From Natronospirillum sp965602035 (GTDB lineage: Bacteria > Pseudomonadota > Gammaproteobacteria > Pseudomonadales > Natronospirillaceae): a DNA stretch of 64,000 nucleotides. The position numbers were made by a program, and so were the translations under genes. The stretch covers positions 806,001 through 870,000 of the forward strand of contig OZ271919.1 in the NCBI GenBank assembly GCA_965602035.1, given 5' to 3'. Positions 25,732 to 35,386 of the stretch are shown one piece after another (the stretch's first letter is position 1; each line of letters begins with the position of its first letter). Below the pieces are notes generated by a model. That model saw only the letters and a program-made list of their open reading frames with translations, was not told the origin of the DNA and ran no database searches.

Positions 25732-26289
25732 TCAGGAAAGTCGATAACGGTATAAAGGCGATCGATAGAAATCGGTTTGCTGCCGGGTGGCGTCCGGCGT
25801 CACGCCCGGCAGCGAGAAATTATTGCTGAAGAGCCACTGTGGCATTGGATAACCTGCCCGCAGGCCCTCGGCCAGGCGCTGCATGGCCGGCCGGTGCAGG
25901 TAGGTGACCCAGGCTGCGCCCGGCTCACGCAGAGATTCCCAGTAAGCAAAGAAATCGGCCCGATGCACCTCAACGTTGGTCATACCCGCCAGCCGTACCC
26001 ACACACGGCTCACCAGAAAAGGTAACACTGACACTTCATAACCGATGACCCTGCGTTCGGGAAACGCTCTTCCGAGACTGATCAGCAGATGGCCCCAGCC
26101 CGACCCGATATCAATAACCGGCCCGTCAGGCAAAGCCGTTTCACGGACATGGTCGCAGAGCGCAGCGCGCGAGACGGCGGAACTGGGCATCGGAGACATG
26201 CCGGTCCGCACCGTGCTGTAAACAATCAGCAATGCACCAGTGAGAATAACCAGCAGTAATGCCACCATCAGGGTGTCGCCCGGACTCAT
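25732..26289 (-). CDS. Small membrane-anchored SAM-dependent methyltransferase-like protein
   Basis: About 185 residues. An N-terminal hydrophobic helix (LMVALLLVILTGALLIVYSTV, about residues 6-26) anchors a short class I methyltransferase fold: motif I is VIDIGSGWGHLLISLGRAF, with acidic residue after strand 2 (VIGYEVS) and strand 4 near AAWVTYLHRPAM. The acceptor is unknown. The catalytic domain is small, so it may be a minimal enzyme. Start: ATG at 26289 with AGGA seven bases upstream; earlier in-frame ATGs (MPAMIH at 26340, MIH at 26331) are possible. Confidence 0.72.
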   Translation of the reverse strand: MSPGDTLMVALLLVILTGALLIVYSTVRTGMSPMPSSAVSRAALCDHVRETALPDGPVIDIGSGWGHLLISLGRAFPERRVIGYEVSVLPFLVSRVWVRLAGMTNVEVHRADFFAYWESLREPGAAWVTYLHRPAMQRLAEGLRAGYPMPQWLFSNNFSLPGVTPDATRQQTDFYRSPLYRYRLS

Positions 26290-26423
26290 GGCGTGATCCT
26301 GTAATACGTCGACAGGCAACAAGTGTATCATGGCGGGCACCTGCCGCAGTCATCCGTGCCCACGGGCCGAACGTATGTTTATTCGCTATCGTTAGGCACT
26401 TTTTGTTGTTGGAGTTCCCGTTT

Positions 26424-27443
26424 ATGAAGTCACCGTTGTACCTCGCCTTTCTTCTGGCATTCTCTGCCCAGACCGTGTGGTCCCAGACCGTCAGTCCGGA
26501 GGCCGCATTCCCGGACGCGCGCGCCCAGTTGGGGCAATTTGATCGAATTCACTCCGTGGTTGCCGCACACCGCGGAGAGATCGTGTTCTCTGCCAGTTAC
26601 CGCGGGGATGGGCTGCGTGCTCCCACCAATATCAAATCGGTCTCAAAGACCGTGCTGTCATCACTGGTCGGGATAGCCATCGAGGAGGGAGTTTTTGCCT
26701 CGACGGACGAACCGGTGGCCCGGTACCTCGAAGCGGAATTCCCTGCGAACCCGGACCCGCGCCTGTACGAGCTCACGCTTGGTGATCTTGCCTCGATGCG
26801 TGCCGGGCTGGAGTCGACATCCGGCGGCGATTACGGCCCCTGGGTGGTCAGTGACAACTGGGTGGAATATGCACTTGCACAACCATTCGAGACCGACCCC
26901 GGCGCCCGGATGATCTACTCAACCGGAAGCACCCACCTGCTGTCGGCCGCGCTTACCCGGGCATCCGGTGAGTCGACCTGGTCACTGGCCCAGCAATGGC
27001 TGGCACGTCCGCTGAATGTGCGCATTCCCCAGTGGCTCCAGGACCCTCAGGGTATCTATTTCGGCGGGAATGACATGGTCCTGTCACCGCTTGCCCTGCT
27101 CTGGTTCGGCGAAATGTATCGCAATAACGGCCGGGTAGACGGTGAACAGGTGGTTCCTGCGGACTGGGTAGAGGCATCCTGGACAGCGCGTGGTACATCC
27201 CCCTGGACCAATGACGATTATGGCTACGGCTGGTTCATTACCGACATTGCCGACAGCACCGCTTATTACGGACGCGGTTACGGTGGTCAGTTTCTTTATG
27301 TCCTGCCCGAACACGAAATGACCATTGTCGTTACCTCTGACCCGACGCCGCCGTCACCGGGATCACGGTATCTGCGCGCGGTCACCCGCGTGCTTGAAAA
27401 CACACTGATACCCGGTGTTGCCGGCAGCAACGAACGGGGGTAA
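26424..27443 (+). CDS. Beta-lactamase-fold serine hydrolase (class C-like), exported
   Basis: A 339-residue protein with a signal peptide (MKSPLYLAFLLAFSAQTVWSQ). The SxxK nucleophile motif is SVSK in TNIKSVSKTVLSSLVGIA, the second motif is YSTGS in place of YxN, and the third region is GRGYGGQF. This is the pattern of class C beta-lactamase-like esterases and peptidases acting in the periplasm. Whether it cleaves beta-lactams, esters or D-amino peptides cannot be told. GGAG lies nine bases before the ATG. Confidence 0.87.
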   Translation: MKSPLYLAFLLAFSAQTVWSQTVSPEAAFPDARAQLGQFDRIHSVVAAHRGEIVFSASYRGDGLRAPTNIKSVSKTVLSSLVGIAIEEGVFASTDEPVARYLEAEFPANPDPRLYELTLGDLASMRAGLESTSGGDYGPWVVSDNWVEYALAQPFETDPGARMIYSTGSTHLLSAALTRASGESTWSLAQQWLARPLNVRIPQWLQDPQGIYFGGNDMVLSPLALLWFGEMYRNNGRVDGEQVVPADWVEASWTARGTSPWTNDDYGYGWFITDIADSTAYYGRGYGGQFLYVLPEHEMTIVVTSDPTPPSPGSRYLRAVTRVLENTLIPGVAGSNERG

Positions 27444-27519
27444 GCCGCCCGGTTTTCGAATTTCCCTGCCCGGCTTATTGCGTTACCATACGGGCCGATA
27501 ATGACCGGGCACAGTACTC

Positions 27520-27966
27520 TTGAATCTTCATATCACGGTCGCGGCGCTGGTGCAGCGCGATGGTCTCTACCTGATGGTGGAAGAGCGTCAGAATGGCGCC
27601 GTCGTATTCAACCAGCCTGCCGGGCACGTTGAACCGGGCGAGACGATCATCGATGCCACAGCGCGCGAGACGCTCGAAGAATCCCGTTGGCGCGTGTCGC
27701 CGGAATCACTGATCGGCGTCTATGTACTGCAGACCGCGCGCGGTCACATCTATTACCGCTTCGGCCTGAATGCGGTGCCGGAGGGGCTGGAACCGGGTCC
27801 GCTCGATGATGGTATAATTGCGGCGCACTGGCTCTCACTGGACGAAATCGCCCGGCTGAAGCAACAGCAACGGCTGAGAAGCCCACTTGTCTGGCAACTG
27901 ATTGAAGACAGTCGCGCCGGACAGGCACATTCACTCGACCTGATTCACGAACACTTCCATGCCTGA
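27520..27966 (+). CDS. nudJ: NUDIX hydrolase, NudJ-like
   Basis: About 148 residues resembling E. coli NudJ, a phosphatase of nucleoside and prenyl diphosphates. The Nudix helix reads GHVEPGETIIDATARETLEESRW: the Glu residues that bind Mg are in place, but the penultimate Gly of the consensus is Arg. Order nudJ-mnmA-hflD-purB is the same as in E. coli. The apparent start is TTG at 27520 (next in-frame ATG is inside the fold). The stop overlaps mnmA by eight bases. Confidence 0.88.
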   Translation: MNLHITVAALVQRDGLYLMVEERQNGAVVFNQPAGHVEPGETIIDATARETLEESRWRVSPESLIGVYVLQTARGHIYYRFGLNAVPEGLEPGPLDDGIIAAHWLSLDEIARLKQQQRLRSPLVWQLIEDSRAGQAHSLDLIHEHFHA

Positions 27967-29083
27967 CAGACAGACCGAAGCATCTCACAACCCCGCGGAC
28001 ACACGGGTGATCGTCGGCATGTCCGGCGGCGTTGACTCCTCAGTCAGTGCGCTGCTACTGCAGCAGCAGGGTTATCAGGTGGAAGGTCTGTTCATGAAGA
28101 ACTGGGAAGAGGACGACGGCACAGAATACTGCACGGCAAAAGAAGACCTCGCGGATGCGGCAGCGGTCTGCGAGCGCCTGGGTATCAAACTCCACCAGGC
28201 CAATTTTGCCGCCGAGTACTGGGATGAAGTGTTCGAACACTTCCTGGCGGAATACCAGGCGGGCCGAACGCCCAACCCGGATATACTCTGCAACCGTGAG
28301 ATCAAGTTCAAGGCCTTCCTTGACTACGCCCGGTTTCTCGGTGCGGACCGGATTGCAACCGGGCACTATGTGCAGAGCGATTTCCTCGGTCCCGATGGTT
28401 CCGCCCGGTTGTTACGCGGCCTCGATTCCAACAAGGATCAGTCGTACTTTCTGCACCAGGTGGGCAGCGAACAACTGGCGCAGACGCTGTTTCCTGTCGG
28501 TAAGCTCGAAAAGCCGGCCGTGCGCGCACTGGCCGAGGAACATGGCCTTGTAACGCATAACAAAAAGGACAGCACCGGTATCTGCTTTATCGGCGAACGG
28601 CGTTTCCGGGACTTCCTCGCCCAGTATCTTCCCGCGCAGCCGGGGCTCATCGAGTCACCGTCAGGTGATGTGGTCGGCGAACACAGCGGCCTGATGTATT
28701 ACACCCTGGGTCAGCGCCAGGGGTTGCAGATCGGCGGTCTGAAGGATTACCCCGAAGCGCCCTGGTTTGCGGCGGCGAAAGACCTGGACCGTAACGTTCT
28801 GATAGCGGTTCAGGGCCAGGACCACCCCATGCTCTATACCAGCCATGCACGCGTGAGCGAGCTCTTCTGGATCAGTGGCGAGCCACCGGCGTCCCTCAGC
28901 GATCTCACGTGCAAACACCGATACCGGCAGCCGGATCAGGGCTGCCAGCTTACCGAAGATGCGCAGGGCGGCTACCTGGTCCATTTCTCAGCACCTCAGC
29001 GGGCAGTGACGCCCGGACAATCCCTGGTCGTCTACCAGGGGAGCGTCTGCCTGGGTGGCGGCGTGATCGAGGAGGCCTGGTAA
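27959..29083 (+). CDS. mnmA: tRNA 2-thiouridine(34) synthase MnmA
   Basis: A 374-residue enzyme that thiolates U34 of tRNA-Lys, -Glu and -Gln using sulfur relayed by TusE. It has the PP-loop ATP site GMSGGVDSSVSALLL, the first catalytic Cys in NPDILCNREIKF, and the second in GICFIGERRF. C-terminal beta domains continue to the end. The ATG lies within the end of nudJ, and hflD follows at once. Confidence 0.97.
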   Translation: MPDRQTEASHNPADTRVIVGMSGGVDSSVSALLLQQQGYQVEGLFMKNWEEDDGTEYCTAKEDLADAAAVCERLGIKLHQANFAAEYWDEVFEHFLAEYQAGRTPNPDILCNREIKFKAFLDYARFLGADRIATGHYVQSDFLGPDGSARLLRGLDSNKDQSYFLHQVGSEQLAQTLFPVGKLEKPAVRALAEEHGLVTHNKKDSTGICFIGERRFRDFLAQYLPAQPGLIESPSGDVVGEHSGLMYYTLGQRQGLQIGGLKDYPEAPWFAAAKDLDRNVLIAVQGQDHPMLYTSHARVSELFWISGEPPASLSDLTCKHRYRQPDQGCQLTEDAQGGYLVHFSAPQRAVTPGQSLVVYQGSVCLGGGVIEEAW

Positions 29084-29085
29084 TC

Positions 29086-29721
29086 ATGGCCGATTCACAG
29101 ACACGCAATCAGGTCCTGGCGCTCGCGGGCGTTTTTCAGGCCGCACTGATGGTTGAACACATCGCCCGCAACGGTCAGACGGACTCTGCCGAGATGACCA
29201 TGGCGGTAGAGGCACTGTTGAATACTGACCCGGAATCCACGGAGGCGGTGTTCGGATCAGCACTGAACATCCGCGGTGGGCTGAAGGCAGTGCGTGACCT
29301 TCTGTCCCGGCAACGGGGGTCCGTCCACAATGATGTAATCCGCTACGCCATGAGCCTGCTGCACCTGGAAGGTCGCCTGCGACGCAAACCCGATATGCTG
29401 TCGCAACTGGGTCAGTTGATCAGCCAGAGCCAGGAGCGCCGGACCTACTTCCAGGACCCCCTGCATGATGCAGTAGTGGGCTCACTGGCCAGAAACTATC
29501 AGGACACCCTCAGCAAACTGAATTTCAGAATTCAGGTCACGGGTAACCCCAATTACCTGAATCAACAACGGTATGCGGACCAGATCCGCATGTTGTTACT
29601 GTTCGGCGTGCGCTCGGCGCTGCTGTGGCGGCAACTGGGCGGCCGCCGCTGGCAGTTGCTGATCAGCCGCAAACGCCTGCTCAACGGGGCAGATGAACTG
29701 CTGCGCGGCAGCCTGCATTGA
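29086..29721 (+). CDS. hflD: High-frequency lysogenization protein HflD homolog
   Basis: A 211-residue, mostly helical protein matching the HflD (YcfC) family: NQVLALAGVFQAALMVEHIARNG at the start and YADQIRMLLLFGVRSALLWRQLGGRRWQLL near the end. In E. coli it binds phage lambda CII and is membrane-associated. Its normal role in the nudJ-mnmA-hflD-purB operon is not known. Start: ATG at 29086, two bases after the mnmA stop and preceded by GAGGAGG. Confidence 0.93.
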   Translation: MADSQTRNQVLALAGVFQAALMVEHIARNGQTDSAEMTMAVEALLNTDPESTEAVFGSALNIRGGLKAVRDLLSRQRGSVHNDVIRYAMSLLHLEGRLRRKPDMLSQLGQLISQSQERRTYFQDPLHDAVVGSLARNYQDTLSKLNFRIQVTGNPNYLNQQRYADQIRMLLLFGVRSALLWRQLGGRRWQLLISRKRLLNGADELLRGSLH

Positions 29722-29769
29722 CCGCCCTTATCCAGACAATCGCCCATTAACCCGGAGATCCAGCCTTAT

Positions 29770-31140
29770 ATGAACGAACTGTCCACCCTTACAGCCCTGT
29801 CCCCGGTTGATGGACGCTATGCCGCCAAAGCCGACGTGCTGCGCGACCACTTCAGCGAGTTCGGTCTCATCCGCAATCGGGTCGTGGTGGAAATCCGTTG
29901 GCTGCAACACCTGGCCGCCGAGCCGGGTATTACCGAGCTTCCGCCGTTTTCAGCGCAGGCAAACGCCACGCTCGATGCAATGGCACGCGACTTCAGCGTC
30001 AGTGATGCTGAAGCCATCAAGGCGATAGAACGTACGACCAACCATGACGTCAAGGCCGTCGAGTATTTTCTGAAAGAGCAGTTCGCCGAATTCCCGGAGC
30101 TGCATGCTGCCTCGGAATTCGTTCATTTCGCCTGTACGTCAGAGGACATCAACAACCTGTCGCACGCCCTCATGCTGCGTCACGGCCTTCTGGACGGGCT
30201 CCTCCCGGCAATGGAGCGCATAGCGCAGACGCTCCGGGACCTGGCACAGGCCTTTGCCGACATCCCCATGCTATCGCGGACACACGGCCAGACAGCCTCC
30301 CCCACGACCCTCGGCAAGGAGCTGGCTAATGTCTGCTACCGTCTGGACCGACAGCTGACGCAGGTCAGGGCGCAATCGTTTCTGGGCAAGATCAACGGGG
30401 CTGTCGGCAATTACAACGCCCACCTGGTCACCTACCCGTCCCTGGACTGGCCGGAAATCAGCCGACGGTTCGTGGAATCGCTTGGTCTGGACTGGAACCC
30501 CTATACCACCCAGATTGAGCCGCACGATTACATTGCCGAGCTCTACCAGACACTGTCCCGCTTCAATACGATTCTGATTGATCTGGACCGTGATGTCTGG
30601 GGTTATATTTCACTGGGGTATTTCCGCCAGCGCCTGGTGGAAGGCGAAGTCGGCTCCAGCACAATGCCGCACAAGGTCAATCCGATCGATTTCGAGAACT
30701 CCGAAGGTAACCTCGGGCTGGCGAATGCCATTCTCGGCCACCTCGCGGAAAAACTGCCCATATCCCGCTGGCAGCGGGACCTGACCGACTCAACGGTCCT
30801 GCGTAATATGGGCGTCGGTCTGGCGCACAGCCTGATCGCCTATGAAGCAACCCTGAAAGGCCTGGGCAAGCTCGAAGTGAACCGTGACCGTATTGCGGAA
30901 GATCTGGACCGTGCCTGGGAAGTGCTGGCGGAGGCCATTCAGACCGTCATGCGCCGGTACAATATTGAAAAGCCCTATGAAAAGCTCAAGGCATTCACCC
31001 GTGGCAAGGCCATTGACGGCGACCAGTTAGCGCAATTCATCGATTCGCTGGCTTTGCCGGAGGACGAGAAGCAGCGGTTGAAGGCGTTGTCGCCGTCCGG
31101 CTATATCGGCAACGCTACGGAGCAGGCCAGAGCCGTATAA
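29770..31140 (+). CDS. purB: Adenylosuccinate lyase
   Basis: A 456-residue enzyme that splits SAICAR and adenylosuccinate, releasing fumarate, in purine synthesis. The superfamily signature SSTMPHKVNPIDFENSEG is intact (about residues 297-314), as is the catalytic His in SRTHGQTASPTTLGKE. Length matches the E. coli-type enzyme. The TAA stop shares its last A with the ATG of the next gene. Confidence 0.98.
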   Translation: MNELSTLTALSPVDGRYAAKADVLRDHFSEFGLIRNRVVVEIRWLQHLAAEPGITELPPFSAQANATLDAMARDFSVSDAEAIKAIERTTNHDVKAVEYFLKEQFAEFPELHAASEFVHFACTSEDINNLSHALMLRHGLLDGLLPAMERIAQTLRDLAQAFADIPMLSRTHGQTASPTTLGKELANVCYRLDRQLTQVRAQSFLGKINGAVGNYNAHLVTYPSLDWPEISRRFVESLGLDWNPYTTQIEPHDYIAELYQTLSRFNTILIDLDRDVWGYISLGYFRQRLVEGEVGSSTMPHKVNPIDFENSEGNLGLANAILGHLAEKLPISRWQRDLTDSTVLRNMGVGLAHSLIAYEATLKGLGKLEVNRDRIAEDLDRAWEVLAEAIQTVMRRYNIEKPYEKLKAFTRGKAIDGDQLAQFIDSLALPEDEKQRLKALSPSGYIGNATEQARAV

Positions 31141-32303
31141 TGAGTAACCGGTCCGTATTCGGCCAGATGCCGCTCGAGCAGTTCCTGCGGGACTACTGGC
31201 AGAAGCAGCCCTGCCTGTTTCGCGGGGTCTGGCCGCAACCCGAGACCGGTCTCGATATCAATACGGTTGCCGGGTTGTCCATGGACGAGGACGTTGAAAG
31301 CCGGCTGATCATTGAGAACACCGAGGCGTCAGTTGACAGCGCCGAACGCTGGTCGCTGGCCAACGGTCCGTTTTCGGAAAGCCGCCTGACCGGGCTGCCC
31401 GGGTCACACTGGACACTGCTCGTGCAGGCGGTGGATCAATTGCTTCCTGAGGTACATGCCTGGCTTGATGCCATTGATTTTCTGCCCCGCTGGCGTGTTG
31501 ATGACATCATGATCAGCATTGCCGCCCCCGGAGGCACTGTCGGCCCACATTACGACCACTATGATGTGTTCCTGATGCAGGCAGAGGGAACGCGTCGCTG
31601 GCAGGTGGGCGACAAGGCCACACCGGACACGCCGGAGGTACCGGACGCCCCGCTGAAGATTCTACCGGAGTTTCGGGCCGTACCCGGCCGGGACTGGCTG
31701 CTGGAACCCGGCGACGTACTGTACGTACCGCCGCTGTATGCTCATCATGGCGTCGCCGAAACCACGGGTATGACCTGGTCATTCGGGTTCCGGGCGCCGG
31801 AAGCGGCAGACGCGCTGCACGGGCTGGCGACCCGGCTGCTGGTCGAGTCTGACGCCGAATTCCTGCGCTATGACGATTCGGACATGAGCCCCGAAGAAGC
31901 GATGACGCGCCTTATTGATGACCGGGCGATCAGCCGGCTTCGGGAATTGCTGGCCCGGGCGACCCGCGACGATGACCTGCTGGCGGACTGGCTGGGCAGC
32001 CATATGACGGGGAGCAAATACGACCTGTTTGATCCTGATGCACCGTCTGAGCCGCTACCCGAGCCACAGGTGACCGTGCAGGCCGCACTGCCGACGCGTA
32101 TCACGGCCTGGCGGCAACGGCTGTACAGTAATGGACGGGTGTGGCCGCTGGCACCGGAGGATCAGCCGCTGATCGACCTGTTGACCGCTTCCGGCGGGCC
32201 GTGGGTCTGGCGCGATCTTCGGAACGCGGCGCACAGCGAGGTGGCTGGCCGCGCCCTTGAATGGCTGTGGGTGAGCGGGTCTCTGGAGGGCGACAATCAA
32301 TAA
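31140..32303 (+). CDS. roxA: Ribosomal protein uL16 arginine 3-hydroxylase (cupin oxygenase RoxA/YcfD)
   Basis: A 387-residue Fe(II)/2-oxoglutarate oxygenase that hydroxylates an Arg of ribosomal protein L16. The JmjC-like barrel has the metal site in GPHYDHYDVFLMQAEGTRRW (His-x-Asp) and a later His in LYAHHGVAETTG. A dimerisation domain and a winged-helix C-terminal part follow. It is translationally coupled to purB by a one-base TAATG overlap, as in many relatives. Confidence 0.93.
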   Translation: MSNRSVFGQMPLEQFLRDYWQKQPCLFRGVWPQPETGLDINTVAGLSMDEDVESRLIIENTEASVDSAERWSLANGPFSESRLTGLPGSHWTLLVQAVDQLLPEVHAWLDAIDFLPRWRVDDIMISIAAPGGTVGPHYDHYDVFLMQAEGTRRWQVGDKATPDTPEVPDAPLKILPEFRAVPGRDWLLEPGDVLYVPPLYAHHGVAETTGMTWSFGFRAPEAADALHGLATRLLVESDAEFLRYDDSDMSPEEAMTRLIDDRAISRLRELLARATRDDDLLADWLGSHMTGSKYDLFDPDAPSEPLPEPQVTVQAALPTRITAWRQRLYSNGRVWPLAPEDQPLIDLLTASGGPWVWRDLRNAAHSEVAGRALEWLWVSGSLEGDNQ

Positions 32304-32345
32304 TGCAGGGGCATTGGAACCCCGGTTGTAGCCAGACCACTATGA

Positions 32346-32597
32346 TCAGTGAATAACGGTGTCTGCATCGGGCTCATCGGCAAGCCAGTCGCCGTTCTCG
32401 GGCTCTTCAGTTTCACTCTGCAGAGACTCGACGGCATCCATACCGGCACCGATCATGGCTTTGGCCACTTCGATATGATGTGAAGACAGCTTTTCGCGGG
32501 CTTCCGCTGAAAACCCGATCGTGAGAACCGGCTCCTCTTCGTCATCGCGCACCAGCGCGATGTCCCCATCTTCCAGTTCTACAATTTCCCAGTACAT
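32346..32597 (-). CDS. Small acidic protein of unknown function, 83 residues
   Basis: Begins MYWEIVELEDGDIALVRDDEEEPVLTIGFS, looks like a short beta-rich then helical module, and ends in an acidic tail. No membrane segment, cysteine or known motif is seen. It lies convergent to roxA and behind the YfaZ-like gene. The compact fold and codon-like composition make it a likely real gene, of a type I believe is conserved in related Gammaproteobacteria, but I cannot name the family with certainty. Confidence 0.65.
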   Translation of the reverse strand: MYWEIVELEDGDIALVRDDEEEPVLTIGFSAEAREKLSSHHIEVAKAMIGAGMDAVESLQSETEEPENGDWLADEPDADTVIH

Positions 32598-32691
32598 AGT
32601 TCTCTCTGAACCTGCTCAAATGATGCACCGATAACACCATGACGCCGTCACGCACCACGCTGCCATCGGTAACAGTGCCGCTATGCAGCCA

Positions 32692-33258
32692 TCAGTAACG
32701 GACGCGGAACCCGATGGTTACGGTGTCATCCATGGCCACTTCGCCGCTTTCAAAGTTGGCCCACAGGTTACTGTAGCCAACAAACACCCTGCCCTGCGGC
32801 AGAACTTCGTAGGTGGCACGCACCTGCAGGTCTGCGAATTCCGTCAGGTCTGAGAAGCTCAGCACCTGCGGTGAGTAGTACGCTGCCACCTCACCTCCGA
32901 ACCCGTTCAACTGAGCCGGCTGATAGTGTGCAAAACCACCCAGGCCGATTGCCACGCTGGTTTCCTGACTCGGCACCTTGAACAGAAAGGCCTTGCCTCC
33001 CAGCCCGGCTGTCAGTTCACGATTGGTCCGGGCCTCATCGACGGCATGAAAGCCACCGGTGAGCATTTCCCCGTTTTCAAGATGATACCAGCCACCCACC
33101 GTCAGGTAGGCGGATGTACCCTGAGCAACGGCACCATGCTCGGCCCGGATCGATTCATTGGTCAGCGCCACGTCAACCGACCCACCGGCCAGCCCATAGG
33201 GCACGAGACAACCAAAAGTGGCTGCCACGGCAGCCACGTAACTTGCTAATGTGCGCAT
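32692..33258 (-). CDS. YfaZ-family outer-membrane beta-barrel protein
   Basis: A 188-residue protein with a signal peptide (MRTLASYVAAVAATFGCLVPYGLAGG) and alternating-residue beta strands ending in aromatic DTVTIGFRVRY, the usual signature of an outer-membrane barrel terminus. The pattern GGWYHLENGEMLTGGFHAVDE and the late VFVGYSNLWANFE fit the YfaZ family of uncharacterised barrels. GGGAG lies before the ATG. It is downstream of htpG on the same strand with a 39-base gap. Confidence 0.8.
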   Translation of the reverse strand: MRTLASYVAAVAATFGCLVPYGLAGGSVDVALTNESIRAEHGAVAQGTSAYLTVGGWYHLENGEMLTGGFHAVDEARTNRELTAGLGGKAFLFKVPSQETSVAIGLGGFAHYQPAQLNGFGGEVAAYYSPQVLSFSDLTEFADLQVRATYEVLPQGRVFVGYSNLWANFESGEVAMDDTVTIGFRVRY

Positions 33259-33297
33259 AATTCACTCCCTGAGTGTGCGCGTATTGTAACGATTCAC

Positions 33298-35229
33298 TTA
33301 CTCGGCTGCCAGCTCGAGCAGCAGTTTATTGATGCGCTGCACATAGCCGGAAGCATCCTTGAGCGAGTCGCCCCCCGAGAGCCGCGCCTGCTCATAGATC
33401 ACACTGATCAGGTCCTGGCTCCGCGCTTCGTTGGTTTCCGCATTCAGCCGCTGCACCAGCGGGTGATCAGGGTTGATCTCCAGCGTCGGCTTGGTGTCCG
33501 GCACGCTTTGCCCGGCCGCCTTCAGCAGCTCCTGCATCTGTGCGCCGAGCTCGTGCTCGCCCACAACCAGGCACGCCGGCGAATCGGTGAGACGGTGCGT
33601 TGTGCGCACTTCTGCGACGTCGTCAGACAACTGTGCCTTGATCTGCTCGGTAAGGCTCGCGTACTGCTTGTCGGTCTCTTCCTGTGCCTTCTTTTCCTCT
33701 TCGTCTTCCAGGTCGCCGAGGTCAAGCTGCCCCTTGGCGATGTCCTTCAACGGGGTGCCATCGAACTCGGTGATGTGGCTCATCAGCCACTCGTCGATAC
33801 GGTCGGACAGCAACAGCACTTCAATGCCTTTCTTGCGGAATACTTCCAGATGCGGGCTGCCTTTCGCCGTATTGTGCGAATTGGCGGTCACATAATAGAT
33901 CGCCTTCTGCCCTTCTTTCATGCGTTCCTTGTAGTCCGCCAGGCCCACTGTCTGGGCCGGTTCGCCAGAATGCGTTGACGCGAACCGCAGCAGGCCCGCA
34001 ATGCGCTCGCGGTTGGCGAAGTCTTCCGCCGGGCCTTCCTTGAGGACCTGGCCGAACTCATCCCAGAACGTCTGATACTGCTCGGGGCGCTTCTTGGCCA
34101 TTTTCTCCAGCATATCGAGCGTGCGCTTGGTCAGCGCGGTCTTCAGCGACGTTACCGTCTGGTTTGACTGGAGTATTTCACGCGACACATTAAGTGACAG
34201 GTCGTTGCTGTCGATCACGCCTTTCATGAAGCGCAGATAGAGCGGCAGGAACTGTTCCGCATCATCCATGATAAAGACACGCTGAACATACAGCTTCAGG
34301 CCGCGCTGAGCATCACGATGCCACAGATCAAACGGCGCTTTGCTCGGGATGTACAGCAGCGATGTGTAATTCAGCTTGCCTTCCACCTGGTTATGGCTCC
34401 AGGTCAGTGGCTCACTGAAATCATGGGAAATGTGCTTGTAGAATTCCTTGTACTCGTCCTCGGAGACCTCGGATTTGTTGCGGGTCCAGAGCGCGGTGGC
34501 GCTGTTTACTTTTTCCAGCTTGTACCGGGGCTCGACTTCCTTCTCCTGGTCGTCGCCCCGCTCTTCCTGCTCGGCGTCGTAATCGGGAACTTCCATCATG
34601 ACCGGCACCGATATGTGGTCACTGTACTTCTGCACCAGGTTGCGCAGGCGCCACTCGTCCAGGAATTCGTCTTCGCCCTCTTTCAGGTGCAGCACCACCT
34701 GGGTACCGCGCTCAGGCAGCTCGGTGGCACCGATATCGAATTCACCGTTGCCGTCGCTGCTCCAGTAAACACCCTGGTCAGCCGGCAGGCCGGCCTTGCG
34801 CGTCCGCACATCAACGCGGTCTGCCACAATGAACGCACTGTAGAAACCGACGCCGAACTGGCCGATCAGCCGAGAGTCTTTCTGCTGGTCACCACTCAGT
34901 TGCTGGAGGAACTCCGCCGTACCGGACTTGGCAATCGTCCCGAGATTGGCCAGCACTTCGTCCTCGCTCATGCCGATGCCATTGTCCCGAACCGTCAGGG
35001 TCCGCGCCGCCTTGTCGTAATCGATACGAACCTGCAGATCGCCATCGCCCTCGAACAGGGAATCATCCTTCAATGCCTGAAACGCCAGTTTATCGGCGGC
35101 ATCCGATGCGTTGGAGATCAGCTCGCGCAGGAAAATCTCCTTGTTGCTGTACAGCGAATGCACCATCAGGTGGAGCAGTTGTTTGACTTCAGTCTGAAAC
35201 TGACGTTTCTCCGTTGTGGCTTCCGTCAT
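33298..35229 (-). CDS. htpG: Molecular chaperone HtpG (Hsp90)
   Basis: A 643-residue Hsp90. The N-terminal GHKL ATPase domain has LRELISNASDAADKL, VRDNGIGMSEDEVLANLGTIAKSG and GQFGVGFYSAF; the middle and C-terminal dimerisation domains follow. Start: ATG at 35229 (MTEATTEKRQFQTEVKQLL) with a GGAGG sequence upstream; a longer frame to 35310 is not needed. speA is divergent. No sigma-32 promoter was convincingly identified by eye. Confidence 0.97.
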   Translation of the reverse strand: MTEATTEKRQFQTEVKQLLHLMVHSLYSNKEIFLRELISNASDAADKLAFQALKDDSLFEGDGDLQVRIDYDKAARTLTVRDNGIGMSEDEVLANLGTIAKSGTAEFLQQLSGDQQKDSRLIGQFGVGFYSAFIVADRVDVRTRKAGLPADQGVYWSSDGNGEFDIGATELPERGTQVVLHLKEGEDEFLDEWRLRNLVQKYSDHISVPVMMEVPDYDAEQEERGDDQEKEVEPRYKLEKVNSATALWTRNKSEVSEDEYKEFYKHISHDFSEPLTWSHNQVEGKLNYTSLLYIPSKAPFDLWHRDAQRGLKLYVQRVFIMDDAEQFLPLYLRFMKGVIDSNDLSLNVSREILQSNQTVTSLKTALTKRTLDMLEKMAKKRPEQYQTFWDEFGQVLKEGPAEDFANRERIAGLLRFASTHSGEPAQTVGLADYKERMKEGQKAIYYVTANSHNTAKGSPHLEVFRKKGIEVLLLSDRIDEWLMSHITEFDGTPLKDIAKGQLDLGDLEDEEEKKAQEETDKQYASLTEQIKAQLSDDVAEVRTTHRLTDSPACLVVGEHELGAQMQELLKAAGQSVPDTKPTLEINPDHPLVQRLNAETNEARSQDLISVIYEQARLSGGDSLKDASGYVQRINKLLLELAAE

Positions 35230-35386
35230 TGGTTGTATTCCTCCATCACCAATCAGGGTATTGCAGCCCTGCTCCGGTCCGCTCTGGCAGCCGAACACGC
35301 TCAGGACCACTCATAGACTGTGTTGGGAAATGGGGTCAGGCTTGCCAATTTCAATGCCCATCCGCTATTGTCCGTGTTTTTCACCG

